From: Geomonas diazotrophica
GTDB lineage: Bacteria; Desulfobacterota; Desulfuromonadia; Geobacterales; Geobacteraceae
Reading direction: 5' to 3'
Assembly (NCBI RefSeq): GCF_018919385.1
Contig: NZ_JAHLMF010000021.1
Location: 336-45,339, forward strand
DNA: 45,004 nt
Part shown: positions 1-9,334 of the stretch, in pieces
How positions within the stretch are numbered: position 1 is the stretch's first letter
Layout: every line of letters starts with the position of its first letter
The notes under the pieces: generated by a model
The model's input: the letters and a program-made list of their open reading frames with translations, nothing else
Database searches by the model: none
Told to the model about the DNA's origin: nothing
Position numbers and translations under genes: made by a program

Positions 1-112
1 CCGGAAAATCCGATTCTAGTTTGAAACAACTGACTTGTTACATTTTGAAACTCGCAAATGCTGTTTCGTCTACTATTTAGTTTTCAAAGACCAAGCCGCC
101 GTTTGCGACAGA
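1..112 (-). other. rRNA operon leader with boxA-like element, 16S expected just outside the window
   Basis: Read on the minus strand, this stretch follows tandem sigma-70 promoters. At 73-92 it contains a boxA-like antitermination motif with the core TCTTTGAAAAC, as in many bacterial rRNA leaders. No 16S sequence is in the window, so the gene should begin just left of position 1. An alternative is an internal spacer of the operon, but the three promoter candidates directly upstream argue for the operon start. The call is inference from the motif and context. Confidence 0.65.
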
Positions 113-118
113 CTCAGC

Positions 119-147
119 ACCCTACCTGAACCCGAACCGCCTGTCAA
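119..147 (-). promoter_or_regulatory. rrn proximal promoter candidate
   Basis: The minus strand reads TTGACA (142-147), a 17-nt spacer, then TAGGGT (119-124). The 30 bases upstream of the -35 box are rich in A and T runs, which resembles an UP element. The GC-rich stretch after the -10 box fits a stringently controlled rRNA promoter, but this is inference. Confidence 0.6.
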
Positions 148-304
148 GATTTTCTTTCAAAAAACTTTCGAGGTTTTCGCAGTGGCCCGATCCAGTTGAT
201 CGGTCCCGAAAGGCTTCCATCGCACCGCGAGGTGCTACTGTGGCCCTTCTTCCTGCCGGGTGGTCTATTCGGTTGCAAAGAACGTCGTGACTGCGAAGCT
301 CAAC

Positions 305-334
305 TTTATAGCAAAGGCCGTTTCGGCTGTCAAT
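305..334 (-). promoter_or_regulatory. rrn middle promoter candidate
   Basis: The minus strand reads TTGACA (329-334), an 18-nt spacer, then TATAAA (305-310). The spacer contains a small inverted repeat (GCCG/CGGC). It points toward the rRNA operon at the left edge and no other gene lies between. Confidence 0.5.
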
Positions 335-388
335 GCTTTTTTGTTGGCCGCTGCCGAATTGAAATGCCTCGTTCGTCAGCGGAGGGTG

Positions 389-417
389 GTTATAACAAAT
401 GCCTTTGCCTGCGTCAA
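389..417 (-). promoter_or_regulatory. rrn distal promoter candidate
   Basis: The minus strand reads TTGACG (412-417), a 17-nt spacer, then TATAAC (389-394). It is the outermost of three minus-strand promoter-like sites upstream of the rRNA leader. The region 148-545 contains no convincing protein gene; only these sites and the metY terminator are visible. Confidence 0.5.
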
Positions 418-544
418 CGGGTTTGTTGTTTGTTTTCCTTAACCAGTCAGAAGCAACTGTGATGACTAAAGAGTTGCCCTTTGGGGGACAGTCGTGCCCC
501 CGGTTGGCTTTGCTGAAACAATGGACCGGGCAACAGATACGAAC

Positions 545-571
545 AAAAAGGGCGATGCTTTCGCATCGCCC
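545..571 (-). terminator. Intrinsic terminator after metY
   Basis: A perfect 9-bp stem (550-558 with 563-571, GGGCGATGC/GCATCGCCC) with a 4-nt loop. On the minus strand it is followed by five T residues. It lies 25 nt after the metY stop codon and separates metY from the rrn promoters. Confidence 0.9.
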
Positions 572-596
572 TCGTGGTCGGTTGGATGTGCCAGAA

Positions 597-1910
<1,314 letters not shown>

Positions 1911-1934
1911 TTATAAAGAATACGCGATGTATCC

Positions 1935-1964
1935 TCTATACAAAAACATCAGCCACCTTGTCAA
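1935..1964 (-). promoter_or_regulatory. metY promoter
   Basis: Minus strand TTGACA (1959-1964), an 18-nt spacer and TATAGA (1935-1940). This places the start of transcription about 45-50 nt before the metY ATG, with no room for a large riboswitch. Confidence 0.65.
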
Positions 1965-1992
1965 CAAATTTGCCATTAAAAACTCTACCGAT

Positions 1993-3480
1993 CTAGTCCG
2001 GGAGCCTTCCGTAAAGCTCGGTTGCCCGTGCGAGTTTAGTGGCCAGCTTCCCTGAGAAGGCGTCGGACGGGCACCGCCAGCTCCAGTTGCCCCCCGCCAC
2101 CCCCGGCATGTTCATCCTGCCGCTGCTGGGAAGCTCCAAGAGGTCCTGCATAGGGATGATGGCGTAATCGGCCACCGAGGCGAGCGCGCATTTCACCATC
2201 TGCCACACGATATCGTTTCCGTCCCGGTCGAAATAGGCCAGCACGTTCTTCTGCTCTTTCGCCTTCAAGGAACTGAACCACCCGGCGGTAGTGTCGTTGT
2301 CGTGAGTCCCCGTATAGACTACGAACGACCTGACATGGTTGTGCGGCAGGTACGGGTTGTCGGGCCCGGAACCGAAGGCGAACTGGAGGATCTTCATTCC
2401 GGGGAAGCCGAACTGGTCCCTCAGCGCTTCCACCTCAGGAGTGATGACCCCGAGGTCCTCTGCGATGATCGGCAGGGTTCCCAAGGCGTTACGCAGAGCG
2501 TGGAAGAGCGATTCGCCCGGCCCCTTGACCCAGCGACCGTTGACGGCAGTCTTCTCCCACATCGGCACCTCCCAGAATGCCTCGAAACCTCGGAAGTGGT
2601 CGATCCTAACCATGTCGTAGAGGGAGAGATCGTTGCGCAGCCGGGCTATCCACCAGCCGTACCCTTCCTGAGCCATCCTGTCCCAGTTGTAAAGCGGGTT
2701 GCCCCACAACTGCCCCGTCTTGCTGAAGTAGTCGGGAGGGACCCCGGCGACGACGATGGGAACGCCTTTCTCGTCCAGATGGAACAAGTGGGGGTTGGCC
2801 CATACATCGGCTGAATCGTAGGCTACGAATATGGGAAGATCGCCGACGATGGAGATGCCAAGAACGTTGGCGTAGGTTTTCAGTTGCTTCCACTGCCGGG
2901 AGAACTGCCATTGCATGTACTTCTGCTCGCCGATGGCCGTTCCCAACTTCTCGCTCCAGGAGGAGAGCGCCTCCGGTTCCCGGTTTGCCAGGTCATCCGG
3001 CCAATCCTTCCAACTGACCTCCTTGAACTGTTCCTTAAGCGCCATGAAAAGCGCGTAGTCATGCAGCCAGAAGGTGTTGTCGCAAAAATGCCAGAACTCC
3101 TCCTTGCGCTTTTGTGGCGACTCCATGAAGAAGTGGGCGGCGGCATCCTTGAGCCTAGCCATCTTATATATCTCGGTGGCGCCGTAATCGACCCGCTCTG
3201 AATCAAGTTCCTGCTTGAAATCCTCCGTCAGCAGATCGCCCTCGTCCTGCAGCATCTCAAGATTGATCAACAAGGGGTTGCCGGCAAAGGCCGAGTAACA
3301 GGAGTATGGCGAGTTGCCGTAGGCTGTGGGGCCAAGGGGAAGGATCTGCCACAGGGACTGTCCTGACTTGTGCAGAAAATCTACGAATCTCTTTGCTTCT
3401 TCACCGAAGGAACCAATCCCGCCCGGGCCGGGCAAAGATGTGGGGTGCAACAGGATCCCACTCTTTCTCTTTCTCAGCAT
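1993..3480 (-). CDS. malQ: 4-alpha-glucanotransferase (amylomaltase)
   Basis: A GH77 enzyme that transfers alpha-1,4-glucan segments between maltooligosaccharides; in a non-sugar-user such as Geobacter it would act in glycogen turnover. The three GH77 carboxylates are visible: D294 in the RIDHFRG motif (nucleophile), E341 in AEDLG (acid/base) and D394 in THDND. The N-terminus has the typical SGILLHPTSLPG motif. I chose the ATG at 3480 because it starts at the conserved N-terminus and has GAGG six bases upstream; the frame stays open further upstream, but that part has no family resemblance. Length 495 aa is normal. Confidence 0.93.
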   Translation of the reverse strand: MLRKRKSGILLHPTSLPGPGGIGSFGEEAKRFVDFLHKSGQSLWQILPLGPTAYGNSPYSCYSAFAGNPLLINLEMLQDEGDLLTEDFKQELDSERVDYGATEIYKMARLKDAAAHFFMESPQKRKEEFWHFCDNTFWLHDYALFMALKEQFKEVSWKDWPDDLANREPEALSSWSEKLGTAIGEQKYMQWQFSRQWKQLKTYANVLGISIVGDLPIFVAYDSADVWANPHLFHLDEKGVPIVVAGVPPDYFSKTGQLWGNPLYNWDRMAQEGYGWWIARLRNDLSLYDMVRIDHFRGFEAFWEVPMWEKTAVNGRWVKGPGESLFHALRNALGTLPIIAEDLGVITPEVEALRDQFGFPGMKILQFAFGSGPDNPYLPHNHVRSFVVYTGTHDNDTTAGWFSSLKAKEQKNVLAYFDRDGNDIVWQMVKCALASVADYAIIPMQDLLELPSSGRMNMPGVAGGNWSWRCPSDAFSGKLATKLARATELYGRLPD

Positions 3481-3580
3481 GTAGACCTCGATAACATCGA
3501 AATGGGCAACAGAAGGTGGTGCCGGAAATGAGCAGAAATCACTATGACATAAAACGCCTGTAATGCAATGATGCAAAGAC

Positions 3581-3616
3581 TTTACGGCACGGACGGCAAA
3601 TGGTATAGTGCCGCCC
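3581..3616 (+). promoter_or_regulatory. Promoter abutting the start codon of the 53-aa gene (leaderless)
   Basis: TTTACG (3581-3586), a 17-nt spacer and TATAGT (3604-3609), then 7 nt, then ATG at 3617. Transcription would begin at or next to the A of the start codon. No Shine-Dalgarno is present between the -10 box and the ATG. Confidence 0.5.
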
Positions 3617-3778
3617 ATGGAAACCATAAAGACTGCATCTTTCGAATCGCTGATCGAACTCGCGGTACCTGATGGGGATGGGTACATCTTCACCCTGGAT
3701 GGTGAGACTTTCCGGATCAAGGACACTCTTGAAATAACAGGGATCGCCAGCAGGAAAGGGTACATCATCATCTATTAG
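3617..3778 (+). CDS. Small hypothetical protein (53 aa), probably leaderless
   Basis: This short frame encodes a 53-residue acidic protein beginning METIKTASFESL and ending in a run of Ile and Tyr before TAG. It lies alone on the plus strand between the divergent malQ start and the convergent ftsH end. Support comes from a well-spaced promoter whose -10 box is 7 nt before the ATG, the pattern also seen before the RluA-type gene and the carboxypeptidase gene in this window. There is no Shine-Dalgarno and I recognise no domain. The composition (TYIFTLDGETFRIKDTLEITG-like beta pattern) looks like a small beta-sheet protein, but no function can be given. Confidence 0.5.
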   Translation: METIKTASFESLIELAVPDGDGYIFTLDGETFRIKDTLEITGIASRKGYIIIY

Positions 3779-3868
3779 GAGCGGACGGGACTGGTCGGCC
3801 TTTTCTGACTGATCGGAACTTTTCTGACTGGTTGGAGCGAGAGTGGGCGGCGGCGTCTTTGTGGCCGG

Positions 3869-5719
3869 TCATGCGGCGGCCAGTATCTCGTCCACGCGCA
3901 CTCCATCCAGGGTCTCCTCCTCGAGCAGGGCTACGGCAAGCGCATCCAGCTTGCTGCGGTTGCCGCTGACCAATTCCATCGCCTTCAGCTCAGCGGAATG
4001 GATCAGGGTTGCTATCTCCTGATCAATCAGCCAGGCCATCTCTTCCGAAAAGGTCTTTTCCTCCGCAAGCTTCATCCCCAGAAACGGGTGTTCCTCTCCG
4101 CGCGGAAAGGTCATGGCCCCTATCTTTTCACTCATCCCCCATTGACAGACCATCTTCTCGGCGAGTTCGGTGACGTGCTTCAGATCGCTCTGAGCACCTG
4201 AAGAGACGTCGTTGAACACGATGCGCTCCGCGACCCGTCCCCCCAAGGCCACACAGAGGCGGTTCACCAGGTAGGCACGCGGGTAGTGGTAACGGTCATC
4301 CTCGGGCAACTGCTGGGTCACGCCCAAGGCGCGCCCCCTGGGCAGGATGGTCACCTTGTGCACCGGGTCGGTACTGGGAAGCAAGCGTGCCACCAGCGCG
4401 TGGCCCGCCTCGTGATAGGCGGTGATCCGCTTTTCCTCATCCGAGATCACCATGCGGCGTTCCCCCCCCATGAGGATCTTATCCTTCGCCCGTTCCAGCT
4501 CCTCCAACCCCACCACGACCTTGTTGTCGCGAGCGGCCAGGATGGCACCCTCGTTGACCAGCCCTTCCAGGTCGGCCCCGGTCATGCCAGGGGTTCCCTT
4601 GGCGATCACGGCCAGGTCCACTTCCGGCGCCAGGGGAATCCTCCTGGTGTGCACCTTGAGAATCTTCTCCCGATCCCGCCAGTCCGGGCGCTCGATGACC
4701 ACATTGCGGTCGAAGCGACCGGGGCGGAGCAAGGCCGGATCGAGCACATCCGGCCGGTTGGTCGCCGCGATCACGACGACCTCGGTGTGAGGATCGAAGC
4801 CGTCCATCTCGGAGAGTAGCTGGTTCAGGGTCTGCTCCCGCTCGTCGTGACCGCCGCCGAAACCAGCGCCGCGGCTTCGCCCCACCGCATCGAGCTCGTC
4901 GATGAAGATTATGCTGGGCAGCACCTTCCGGGCGCTGGCGAACAGGTCCCGGACCCGGCTGGCGCCGACGCCGACAAACATCTCGATGAAGGCGGAGGCG
5001 GAAATGGAGAAGAAGGGAACGCCGGACTCCCCCGCCACCGCCCTGGCCAGGAGCGTCTTGCCGGTTCCCGGGGGACCCACCAGGAGCACCCCCTTCGGCA
5101 CCTTCCCCCCGATCTGCTGGAATTTCCTGGGCTCCTTCAGATACTCCACCACCTCGCGTAGTTCCTGCTTTGCCTCTTCCATCCCTGCCACGTCCGCGAA
5201 GGTGACATCGATCCGCTCGGAGGTGTAGGCCTTGGCCCCTGAGCGCGAGAAGCCTCCCATCATGCCGCTCGCCCCCTGCTTGCGCATCCCTCTCATCACG
5301 AAGAGCCAGACACCGATGATGATAAGCCAAGGCAGCAGGTACAGGAAGATGGACCCCAGAGGAGACCCTTCGGTGGAAATGACGTTCACGTCGACGCGCC
5401 GGGCGCTCAGCTCCGGCAAAAGGGTGGGATCTTCCAGCGCAGGGAGGGTGGTGCTGAAGGTGGCGACATCGACACTCTGACCTTTTTGTTCGACGGTCGC
5501 AGCCGGCACCTTGATGGCGGTGCGGAACTGCCCCTTGGCGCTCTTTCCCCTCAGGGTCAGCTTGGCAATGTTATCGGCGGCAAGCTCGGCGCGGAAACGG
5601 CTGTAGGTGATTTCCGCCCCACGCTCCGCCGTCTGCTTCACCATCGTCCCGTAGAAGAGATCGAGCAGCAAAACAAACAAGGCGGTGATCAGCAACGGCC
5701 TCCAAAAGGTGTGGGCCAT
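3869..5719 (-). CDS. ftsH: ATP-dependent zinc metalloprotease FtsH
   Basis: Membrane-anchored AAA+ protease that degrades misfolded membrane proteins and regulatory proteins. Two membrane segments lie at about residues 8-25 and 122-142, with a periplasmic domain between. The AAA module has Walker A GPPGTGKT (215-222), Walker [10 protein letters not shown] (270-278) and the second region of homology near 319-337. The zinc site is HEAGH (436-440). Length 616 aa is typical. ATG at 5719 has AAGGAG upstream. It stands alone, with its own promoter. Geobacteraceae often carry more than one ftsH, so this need not be the only copy. Confidence 0.95.
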   Translation of the reverse strand: MAHTFWRPLLITALFVLLLDLFYGTMVKQTAERGAEITYSRFRAELAADNIAKLTLRGKSAKGQFRTAIKVPAATVEQKGQSVDVATFSTTLPALEDPTLLPELSARRVDVNVISTEGSPLGSIFLYLLPWLIIIGVWLFVMRGMRKQGASGMMGGFSRSGAKAYTSERIDVTFADVAGMEEAKQELREVVEYLKEPRKFQQIGGKVPKGVLLVGPPGTGKTLLARAVAGESGVPFFSISASAFIEMFVGVGASRVRDLFASARKVLPSIIFIDELDAVGRSRGAGFGGGHDEREQTLNQLLSEMDGFDPHTEVVVIAATNRPDVLDPALLRPGRFDRNVVIERPDWRDREKILKVHTRRIPLAPEVDLAVIAKGTPGMTGADLEGLVNEGAILAARDNKVVVGLEELERAKDKILMGGERRMVISDEEKRITAYHEAGHALVARLLPSTDPVHKVTILPRGRALGVTQQLPEDDRYHYPRAYLVNRLCVALGGRVAERIVFNDVSSGAQSDLKHVTELAEKMVCQWGMSEKIGAMTFPRGEEHPFLGMKLAEEKTFSEEMAWLIDQEIATLIHSAELKAMELVSGNRSKLDALAVALLEEETLDGVRVDEILAAA

Positions 5720-5760
5720 GACCCTGCTCCTTCAACTCGGGCTGAAAAAGGCACCTCGGT

Positions 5761-5788
5761 ATTCTAACCAAGTTGGAGAACATTACAA
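5761..5788 (-). promoter_or_regulatory. ftsH promoter candidate
   Basis: Minus strand TTGTAA (5783-5788), a 16-nt spacer and TAGAAT (5761-5766), about 40 nt upstream of the ftsH ATG. It also means ftsH need not be cotranscribed with the Cas6-like operon upstream. Confidence 0.5.
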
Positions 5789-5820
5789 GATTTTAACCGT
5801 AGCTCGGACCGGCGCGCCCC

Positions 5821-6693
5821 TTACCCTTCCACGCGGTAGGAGCCAAAGCCAAACGATGCGCTTTTGCCGAGATGGGTGGCTTGTCCCAACTGCAGCAACA
5901 GGTGGAACGGTTCCAAGTCGCCGGCAAAGCGGGCGCTACCGAGGATCCCCGCCGGGCGGCCGTTCCAGGATACGAAGCGGCAGTCCGACTCCACGGTGCG
6001 CACAGACTCACTCTGCTGGGACAGCCAGCGGTAATCCAGGGCAGGTTCGGCGCCTTCATAGTGGTAGGCGAGTGAGGACACCCGGCGCATCAGGGTGCGG
6101 GCGAAGTTGGCAAAGGTGAAGGTCTTGAGCAGGCGGCCATCCTGCACCAGCTTCAGGGGGGTCAGTAGACGTATAGCGACGGTTTCCGTCGGCAGCGGTC
6201 CGGTAAGGGCCGGGTCCAGGGAACCCAGCAGAGGGAGGGAAAGGGAGCCGTCGCCGGAGTATGCGGTGCGCTCTCCCCCCGGGGATTCGGCCGTCACACC
6301 GACCGGGGCGCCTCCCTTTTGTTCGATGAGGAGTCCGACCGCCGCGAGGTAGGTCGGGAGGTGCTGGATGGCGCTGCCGACGAGGGTGAGCACAAGTTCG
6401 CAGACGCGGCCGCGGTTTGGGGGTGGCAAAAGCACCGGGAAGTCGAAAATGAAAGGAAGGGGCGGCTTCTGGTGGCGTCGGACCGCCTCCGGGTCCTCCG
6501 CTATCTGCTGGTCGAACGTCGCCGGGAAAGCACATTCCACGTTACGGCAACCGGCGCAGTCGCCCCTTTTGCAGGAGAGGGCCGTACGGAAGGCGGTCTC
6601 GAAGTCCGCCCTGGTGGCGTAGAAGGCGTAGGGATCGCCGAGATCCTGCCTGAGGGTGAAGCTGAACCACAGCCTCGCGTAATGCAGTTCCAC
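5821..6693 (-). CDS. Cas6-like RAMP protein (orphan)
   Basis: A 290-residue protein resembling the Cas6 crRNA-processing family (PF10040 type). Two features show this. An N-terminal cysteine cluster, C41, C46, C49 and C54, is followed by FPATFDQ and PLPFIFDFP. The C-terminal region reads QSESVRTVESD, then GDLEPF, LLQLGQATHLGK and the glycine-rich SFGFGSYR (about 280-287), the usual end of the fold. The RYS/RQ element common in this family just before the GD.L.PF motif is not obvious, so the RNA-binding surface may differ. GTG start with AAGGAA upstream. It is the last gene of a PilZ-HD-Cas6-like operon, 12 nt after the HD gene. No CRISPR array or other cas gene is in the window. RNA cleavage is inferred from family, not shown. 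Confidence 0.72.
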   Translation of the reverse strand: MELHYARLWFSFTLRQDLGDPYAFYATRADFETAFRTALSCKRGDCAGCRNVECAFPATFDQQIAEDPEAVRRHQKPPLPFIFDFPVLLPPPNRGRVCELVLTLVGSAIQHLPTYLAAVGLLIEQKGGAPVGVTAESPGGERTAYSGDGSLSLPLLGSLDPALTGPLPTETVAIRLLTPLKLVQDGRLLKTFTFANFARTLMRRVSSLAYHYEGAEPALDYRWLSQQSESVRTVESDCRFVSWNGRPAGILGSARFAGDLEPFHLLLQLGQATHLGKSASFGFGSYRVEG

Positions 6694-6705
6694 TGGTATT
6701 TCCTT

Positions 6706-7518
6706 TTACTGCTGGGGGAAGTGCGCCGATTCGCGCAGCCTGCGCTCGAGGTACCGGCCGACCTGCGCCAGGACGTCCTGGACCTCGCGACCCTGGGGGA
6801 GCATCGCGCGGAACCGTTCCAGCACCGACCGTTCCCTGATCAGCCGCAAGGTCGCAGGGTAGTTGATGTCGTAGATCCAGGAAACCTGCAGCAGCTTGAA
6901 ATCGTTGAGGCTCTTCAGCGTGGAGAGTTGGACCATCTTCCCGGCGGTTACGGCGGCGAGAGGTTCGGCGGAGCAGCCGGGGAGATCGGGGAAGCCAAGC
7001 CCGGCGCCGGAGGCGCGCTGGTCTGCGGGGGCATTGAAGTACTCTATGAAGACGCGCCAGATGTCGAGTTTGTCGGCATCACGCAGCAGCCTGAGCAGGT
7101 CGGTGGTAACGGCGGGGAGTCCATCGGGCACCTGAAAGGCGTTGTGCATCCGCACCGCTATCTCGATGCAGGCACGCTCCTCCCCGGGAAGGAACTCGAG
7201 CAACTGGTGCTGTTTCATGAGTTGCGCGGAGAGGTGGGCGTGGTTCAGCGAGTCGCTGTCCTTGAAGGTGTGGTGATCCCTGAATTGCGGGAAGCGGCCG
7301 AGGTCGTGGCACAGCGCGGCGATTTCGGCCAGCATCTCGAAGCGCGGCCCCATCCCCTGCGCGATAAGCAGGGCATCCCGGCAGACGTTACGGGTATGCT
7401 CTTCCTTCAGGTCGAAGTTGCGCTGCACTTCCCGGTCCGAGGTGCGGAAGGAATTGCAGTAGGAGGTGAACCAGTCGCGCAGCGGCGCCAGGTCCGGCAG
7501 AGGTACCGCTTCACTCAT
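6706..7518 (-). CDS. HD-domain phosphohydrolase
   Basis: A 270-residue cytoplasmic protein with an HD metal-binding core: H41, the HD pair H71-D72 in ALCHDLGRF, further histidines at 82-83 and 93-95, and a later aspartate in LLRDADKLD (about 147-149). This pattern is that of HD metal-dependent phosphohydrolases; the substrate (nucleotide, cyclic nucleotide or nucleic acid) cannot be read from the sequence. The start ATG overlaps the end of the PilZ gene by 8 nt, and the Cas6-like gene follows after 12 nt, so the three are probably one transcript. It lacks the Cas10 and Cas3 helicase regions, so it is not a recognised Cas HD effector. Confidence 0.85.
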   Translation of the reverse strand: MSEAVPLPDLAPLRDWFTSYCNSFRTSDREVQRNFDLKEEHTRNVCRDALLIAQGMGPRFEMLAEIAALCHDLGRFPQFRDHHTFKDSDSLNHAHLSAQLMKQHQLLEFLPGEERACIEIAVRMHNAFQVPDGLPAVTTDLLRLLRDADKLDIWRVFIEYFNAPADQRASGAGLGFPDLPGCSAEPLAAVTAGKMVQLSTLKSLNDFKLLQVSWIYDINYPATLRLIRERSVLERFRAMLPQGREVQDVLAQVGRYLERRLRESAHFPQQ

Positions 7519-7885
7519 CGTGCATCTTCTTGACCACGTACTCCGAGAACTCCGCCATCACCTTGGACTCGTCGCCCCCCTGGTAGGAGATGATGCTGCG
7601 CAGGTGGGCGAAGGACTCCACGTCCATCTTGTCGAAGGCACAGCCGAGGCCTCCGGGGACCAGCCGCGCCACCGTACCCTTCACGTTGATGACGACCGGG
7701 TCGGGGGCCGCGGAGAGGTAGATGGTCACCTCGACCGGCGTGCCGACCGGAATCAGCTCCTGCGTCTCCATGTAGAGGCCGTGCAGACTCACGTCCGTCA
7801 CCTCTCCCTTGACTGCCACTCCCTCCGCCTGCAGCAAGGCGGAGACCCTGAAATCGACCCGTGAAAAGTTGCGCCTTTCTTTCAT
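7511..7885 (-). CDS. PilZ-domain protein
   Basis: A 124-residue single-domain protein with the two c-di-GMP contact motifs of PilZ: RNFSR (R5-R9, RxxxR) and DVSLHG (D31 to G36, the D/NxSxxG motif). Both motifs appear intact, so c-di-GMP binding is expected. It is the first gene of the PilZ-HD-Cas6-like operon, overlapping the HD gene by 8 nt, which suggests that the downstream functions respond to c-di-GMP; that link is inference. ATG at 7885 with a GGGGG-type Shine-Dalgarno. I see no clear promoter between it and the aldolase terminator. Confidence 0.88.
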   Translation of the reverse strand: MKERRNFSRVDFRVSALLQAEGVAVKGEVTDVSLHGLYMETQELIPVGTPVEVTIYLSAAPDPVVINVKGTVARLVPGGLGCAFDKMDVESFAHLRSIISYQGGDESKVMAEFSEYVVKKMHDE

Positions 7886-7913
7886 CGTGTTCCCCCTTCA
7901 GACAGCCAGCTAC

Positions 7914-7934
7914 AAAAGGGGGCGCGAGGCCCCC
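7914..7934 (-). terminator. Intrinsic terminator after fba
   Basis: A 6-bp all-GC stem (7918-7923 with 7929-7934) with a 5-nt loop, followed on the minus strand by TTTT. It lies 30 nt beyond the aldolase stop codon and upstream of the PilZ gene. Confidence 0.7.
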
Positions 7935-7963
7935 TCTCGGTGTTTCTCAGCTTGATGGCGGTG

Positions 7964-9247
7964 CTAGTCCTCGAAGTTGCCTTCCGGTCCCTTGTCCCGG
8001 GTAAGTCCCTGGGCCTGCTTGGGGAGCTGCTCCTTGGTCCACTCAGCCGGGTTCTCGATCCGCTTTCCTTTGGGGCCGAGGTCGTAGGATCCGGCCTTGA
8101 GGATGGCGTCGATGGCAAGCGGCGCCGTGTCGGCGGAGTTGAAGACGTTGGCGATCAGGTTGTAGGCGAAATCCTCGACTCTCTTGCTCATGCGCTCGCG
8201 CACTTCCTTGGGCTGGGCCAAAAGTTTGTTCTCGAACGGGAGGTTGAGGTTCTTGTAGTCCCCCTTCTTCCACCCCTTGGACTCGGCGAATGCCACCATC
8301 TCGGCCCACAGCTCCTCGCTCATCCCTTCGCCCTTCACCTTGATGAAGTTGCCGTTCTCATCGAGCTTGGCGTTGCCGTAGTCGTTGACCTCGAGCCCCC
8401 AGGAGATGAACTGCAGGGCGGTCGCCACGTTGGCCTTGGTGGTGCGGGTGTTCTGCGCGATCTGGCGCAGCCTGTCGTAGCTGTTGCCGGAAGTGCCGTG
8501 CTGGGCGCCGTTAACGCCGTACTGCTTGATCGCCTCGTGGATTTCTGCGGTGAGGTCGACCTGGATGCCGGCGTCGGAGGCCTCGATGCCGTGGGTGGTG
8601 CCGTTGTTCAGAGCGATCCAGTCCGGGAAGATACCGTGGGCGTTGAGGCCGCGGATCAAAAAGAGCGCTTCGGGAACGGTGGAAAGCCCCTCCTTCCCCT
8701 TGATCTCGCCCACCTCGGTCTCGAGACCGGCCCAGGCCGGGATCACGCCGCTGAGTTCGATGTTGGCGAGGAGGTTCTCCTCGTCGGGAAGGTGCGATGC
8801 GTCGATGGCGATGGAGGTGATGCCGGCTTCGAACATGCTCGGAATCTCGACCTTGGCCGACTTGACGTCCCCTTCCCCCTTGATGCCGTAGTGGTCGGCG
8901 TGGATGGCTACCGGGATGGTGATGCCGAGCTCGTTGGCGACGGCGTCGACCTGGCGGGCCATGTTCCAGTAGTTGACCGGGCAGTATGCCTTCTGGCCAC
9001 CTTCGCTCTTGGCGATCTCGATGATGACGGCGGCGTTGGCGCGCTGGGCCGCGGCGAGCACCCCGCGGATGACGAAGTGGTTGCGGCCGTTGGCAGCCAG
9101 GGCCAGGGCATGTCCCTTGGCGTTCATGGCGCGGTCGACGACCTTGCCGCTTACGAGCAGTGCTTTGGAATTGGGGAAGAGTTTCGCTACGTTGGGGGGA
9201 CGCCCTACTTCGAGCGCTTTGACGAAATCTGAAGATGTTGCAGTCAT
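7964..9247 (-). CDS. fba: Class II fructose-bisphosphate aldolase
   Basis: A zinc-dependent aldolase for the reversible cleavage of fructose 1,6-bisphosphate, here probably used mainly in gluconeogenesis. The zinc and substrate motifs AIHADHYG, GLETEVGEIKG, NGTTHGIEA and the later NGAQHGTSGNS are visible. Length 427 aa is long for the family but matches the longer bacterial subgroup. I chose ATG at 9247 because AAAGGAGGAG precedes it by a few bases; an in-frame extension of nine residues upstream has no support. It has its own promoter and terminator and appears monocistronic. Confidence 0.88.
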   Translation of the reverse strand: MTATSSDFVKALEVGRPPNVAKLFPNSKALLVSGKVVDRAMNAKGHALALAANGRNHFVIRGVLAAAQRANAAVIIEIAKSEGGQKAYCPVNYWNMARQVDAVANELGITIPVAIHADHYGIKGEGDVKSAKVEIPSMFEAGITSIAIDASHLPDEENLLANIELSGVIPAWAGLETEVGEIKGKEGLSTVPEALFLIRGLNAHGIFPDWIALNNGTTHGIEASDAGIQVDLTAEIHEAIKQYGVNGAQHGTSGNSYDRLRQIAQNTRTTKANVATALQFISWGLEVNDYGNAKLDENGNFIKVKGEGMSEELWAEMVAFAESKGWKKGDYKNLNLPFENKLLAQPKEVRERMSKRVEDFAYNLIANVFNSADTAPLAIDAILKAGSYDLGPKGKRIENPAEWTKEQLPKQAQGLTRDKGPEGNFED

Positions 9248-9296
9248 ATCTCCTCCTTTGGGTGGGAATATCAAATCACATGAAAAAAGCCGCTTT

Positions 9297-9325
9297 CTTA
9301 TAGCATCTTAATCATACAAAGGCAA
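9297..9325 (-). promoter_or_regulatory. fba promoter
   Basis: Minus strand TTGCCT (9320-9325), a 17-nt spacer and TATAAG (9297-9302). It gives a leader of about 40 nt before the Shine-Dalgarno of the aldolase gene. Confidence 0.55.
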
Positions 9326-9334
9326 GGACCTTCG

